This document shows positions 5,149 to 5,875 of a DNA stretch of 5,875 nt, piece after piece. The stretch comes from Desulfobia sp. (GTDB taxonomy: Bacteria > Desulfobacterota > Desulfobulbia > Desulfobulbales > SURF-16). The position numbers and the translations under genes were made by a program. Location of the stretch: contig JAUWDC010000090.1 in NCBI GenBank assembly GCA_030608985.1, positions 1-5,875 on the forward strand, given 5' to 3'. The first letter of the stretch is position 1. Each line of letters opens with the position of its first letter. A model generated the notes under the pieces. The model saw only the letters and a program-made list of their open reading frames with translations, made no database searches and had not been told where the DNA came from.

Positions 5149-5875
5149 TTGGACCGTTGCCGAATATTTACCTCCAAGCTGAGAGGAATAATTCCAGTAT
5201 CGGTCTCCTTTGCGACAGGGATAGCTTTTTCTACACTCCTTGCTATCCCTGTTCATATTCTGTTACTCCTCTCTTTCACCCTATCCATTTGCATATACTT
5301 ATCCTGGCGGCATAATCGAAGAGCTGCGTATCTTCTCCTTCTTCCTTTTTTTCTTGTCGTTGGGCTACACCATGGCTCACGCCCCATGGTTTTCCTTGAA
5401 AATCCATACCATTTGCACAATCTACTTACAGAACGTCAAGAAGTAACGCTTCACGGTGTCCTCGTCACCAGTCCATCTATTGACAGGGAAAAAACCCGTC
5501 TACTGCTTGAGGTCAACGCCCTTCTCTTCTCTGACACAGACCTAAATGATCACGTACCAATCATAAAAAATCTTGACGATAAAATAACTCCCCACGGTTT
5601 CATCAAGTCGTTTGGACGCATACAACTTGCCATGAAAGGCTCACCTCCTGGCTATTTGACCCCTGGCGACCAACTCCTCATTCGGGCAACAGCATCTTTA
5701 CCTACACGATATGGAACACCAGGAACTTTTGATTATCCTGCATTCCTGGAGAAAAAATCCATCTCTGCTACCGGCTGGATACGTTCACCTACTCACATTG
5801 CCAAAGTCACACCTGACGACCCGCAGTCTCTATTTCACAGACTGCGCTACGGCCCGGAAAAAATACGGTATAGCA
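5149..5875 (+). CDS. comEC: ComEC/Rec2-family DNA uptake membrane protein, N-terminal 242 residues; 3' end outside window
   Basis: ComEC forms the inner-membrane channel that carries single-stranded DNA into the cell in natural transformation. The frame is open from the sigma-gene stop to the right edge and gives 242 residues; complete proteins are usually about 700-800. Residues about 14-72 are strongly hydrophobic, with two to three membrane helices (around 15-33, 35-52 and 60-73, split by the basic WRHNRR). A soluble part follows that fits the DUF4131/OB-like domain: GVLVTSPS (103-110), LTPGDQLLIRA (170-180), and the family hallmark GTPGTFDYPAFLEKKSISATGW (189-210), equivalent to the common NPGGFDY...GI.A.G.V pattern. 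I chose TTG at 5149 because it is the first possible start, 3 bases after the rpoD stop, and later in-frame ATG or TTG codons would remove the membrane helices. No clear ribosome-binding site precedes it, so translation probably depends on coupling to rpoD. A GAGAGGA at about 5181-5187 has only ATA/ATT codons after it. Confidence 0.88.
   Translation, partial: MDRCRIFTSKLRGIIPVSVSFATGIAFSTLLAIPVHILLLLSFTLSICIYLSWRHNRRAAYLLLLPFFLVVGLHHGSRPMVFLENPYHLHNLLTERQEVTLHGVLVTSPSIDREKTRLLLEVNALLFSDTDLNDHVPIIKNLDDKITPHGFIKSFGRIQLAMKGSPPGYLTPGDQLLIRATASLPTRYGTPGTFDYPAFLEKKSISATGWIRSPTHIAKVTPDDPQSLFHRLRYGPEKIRYS

Noticed and set aside
5240..5446. 68-residue hydrophobic open frame on the plus strand
   Set aside because: It is the alternate frame of the comEC membrane segment; the comEC frame carries the family motifs downstream and stays open to the window edge.

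Overview
This window looks like chromosomal core DNA from an anaerobic Gram-negative bacterium. A Desulfobacterota lineage, perhaps near Desulfobulbales, is my best guess. The clues are moderate GC, a compact RpoD-type sigma factor without the large insert seen in gammaproteobacteria, and an iron-sulfur flavoprotein of the kind common in strict anaerobes. This placement is inference from reading the proteins; no search was run.

Layout. The left 3.4 kb is transcribed leftwards. In transcription order it holds malQ (GH77 4-alpha-glucanotransferase, 3404 to 1896), a spacer with a long imperfect hairpin, an iron-sulfur flavoprotein gene (1705 to 1130), a tRNA-Glu(CTC) with its own promoter and intrinsic terminator (969 to 895), a repeat-rich leader, and the 5' part of metK (S-adenosylmethionine synthetase, start at 635, cut by the left edge). 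The right 2.4 kb is transcribed rightwards: an rpoD-like sigma factor (3820 to 5145) followed after 3 bases by the 5' part of comEC (DNA uptake channel, TTG start at 5149, cut by the right edge). The divergent gap 3405-3819 holds the upstream regions of malQ and the sigma gene and no gene I can support.

How the genes relate. Most are independent housekeeping units: SAM synthesis, glutamate decoding, alpha-glucan metabolism and flavin-linked redox chemistry. The sigma factor and comEC look like an operon and may be translationally coupled, which would tie a competence-type DNA translocation gene to an RpoD-family sigma gene.

Non-coding signals deserve most attention. (1) Between malQ and the flavoprotein gene, a 41-base inverted repeat has nearly all its imperfections turned into G-U pairs only in the transcript of the leftward genes, so it is probably an RNA structure. 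(2) The metK leader has several direct and inverted copies of a TGCCTAAAGT-type word; two can pair immediately before a T6 run, with alternative pairings available, resembling an attenuator. (3) A related word, AGTGCCTTA(A), recurs in the other intergenic regions. I see no CRISPR array, phage, transposase or defence system. The window does not contain an obvious new multi-gene system.
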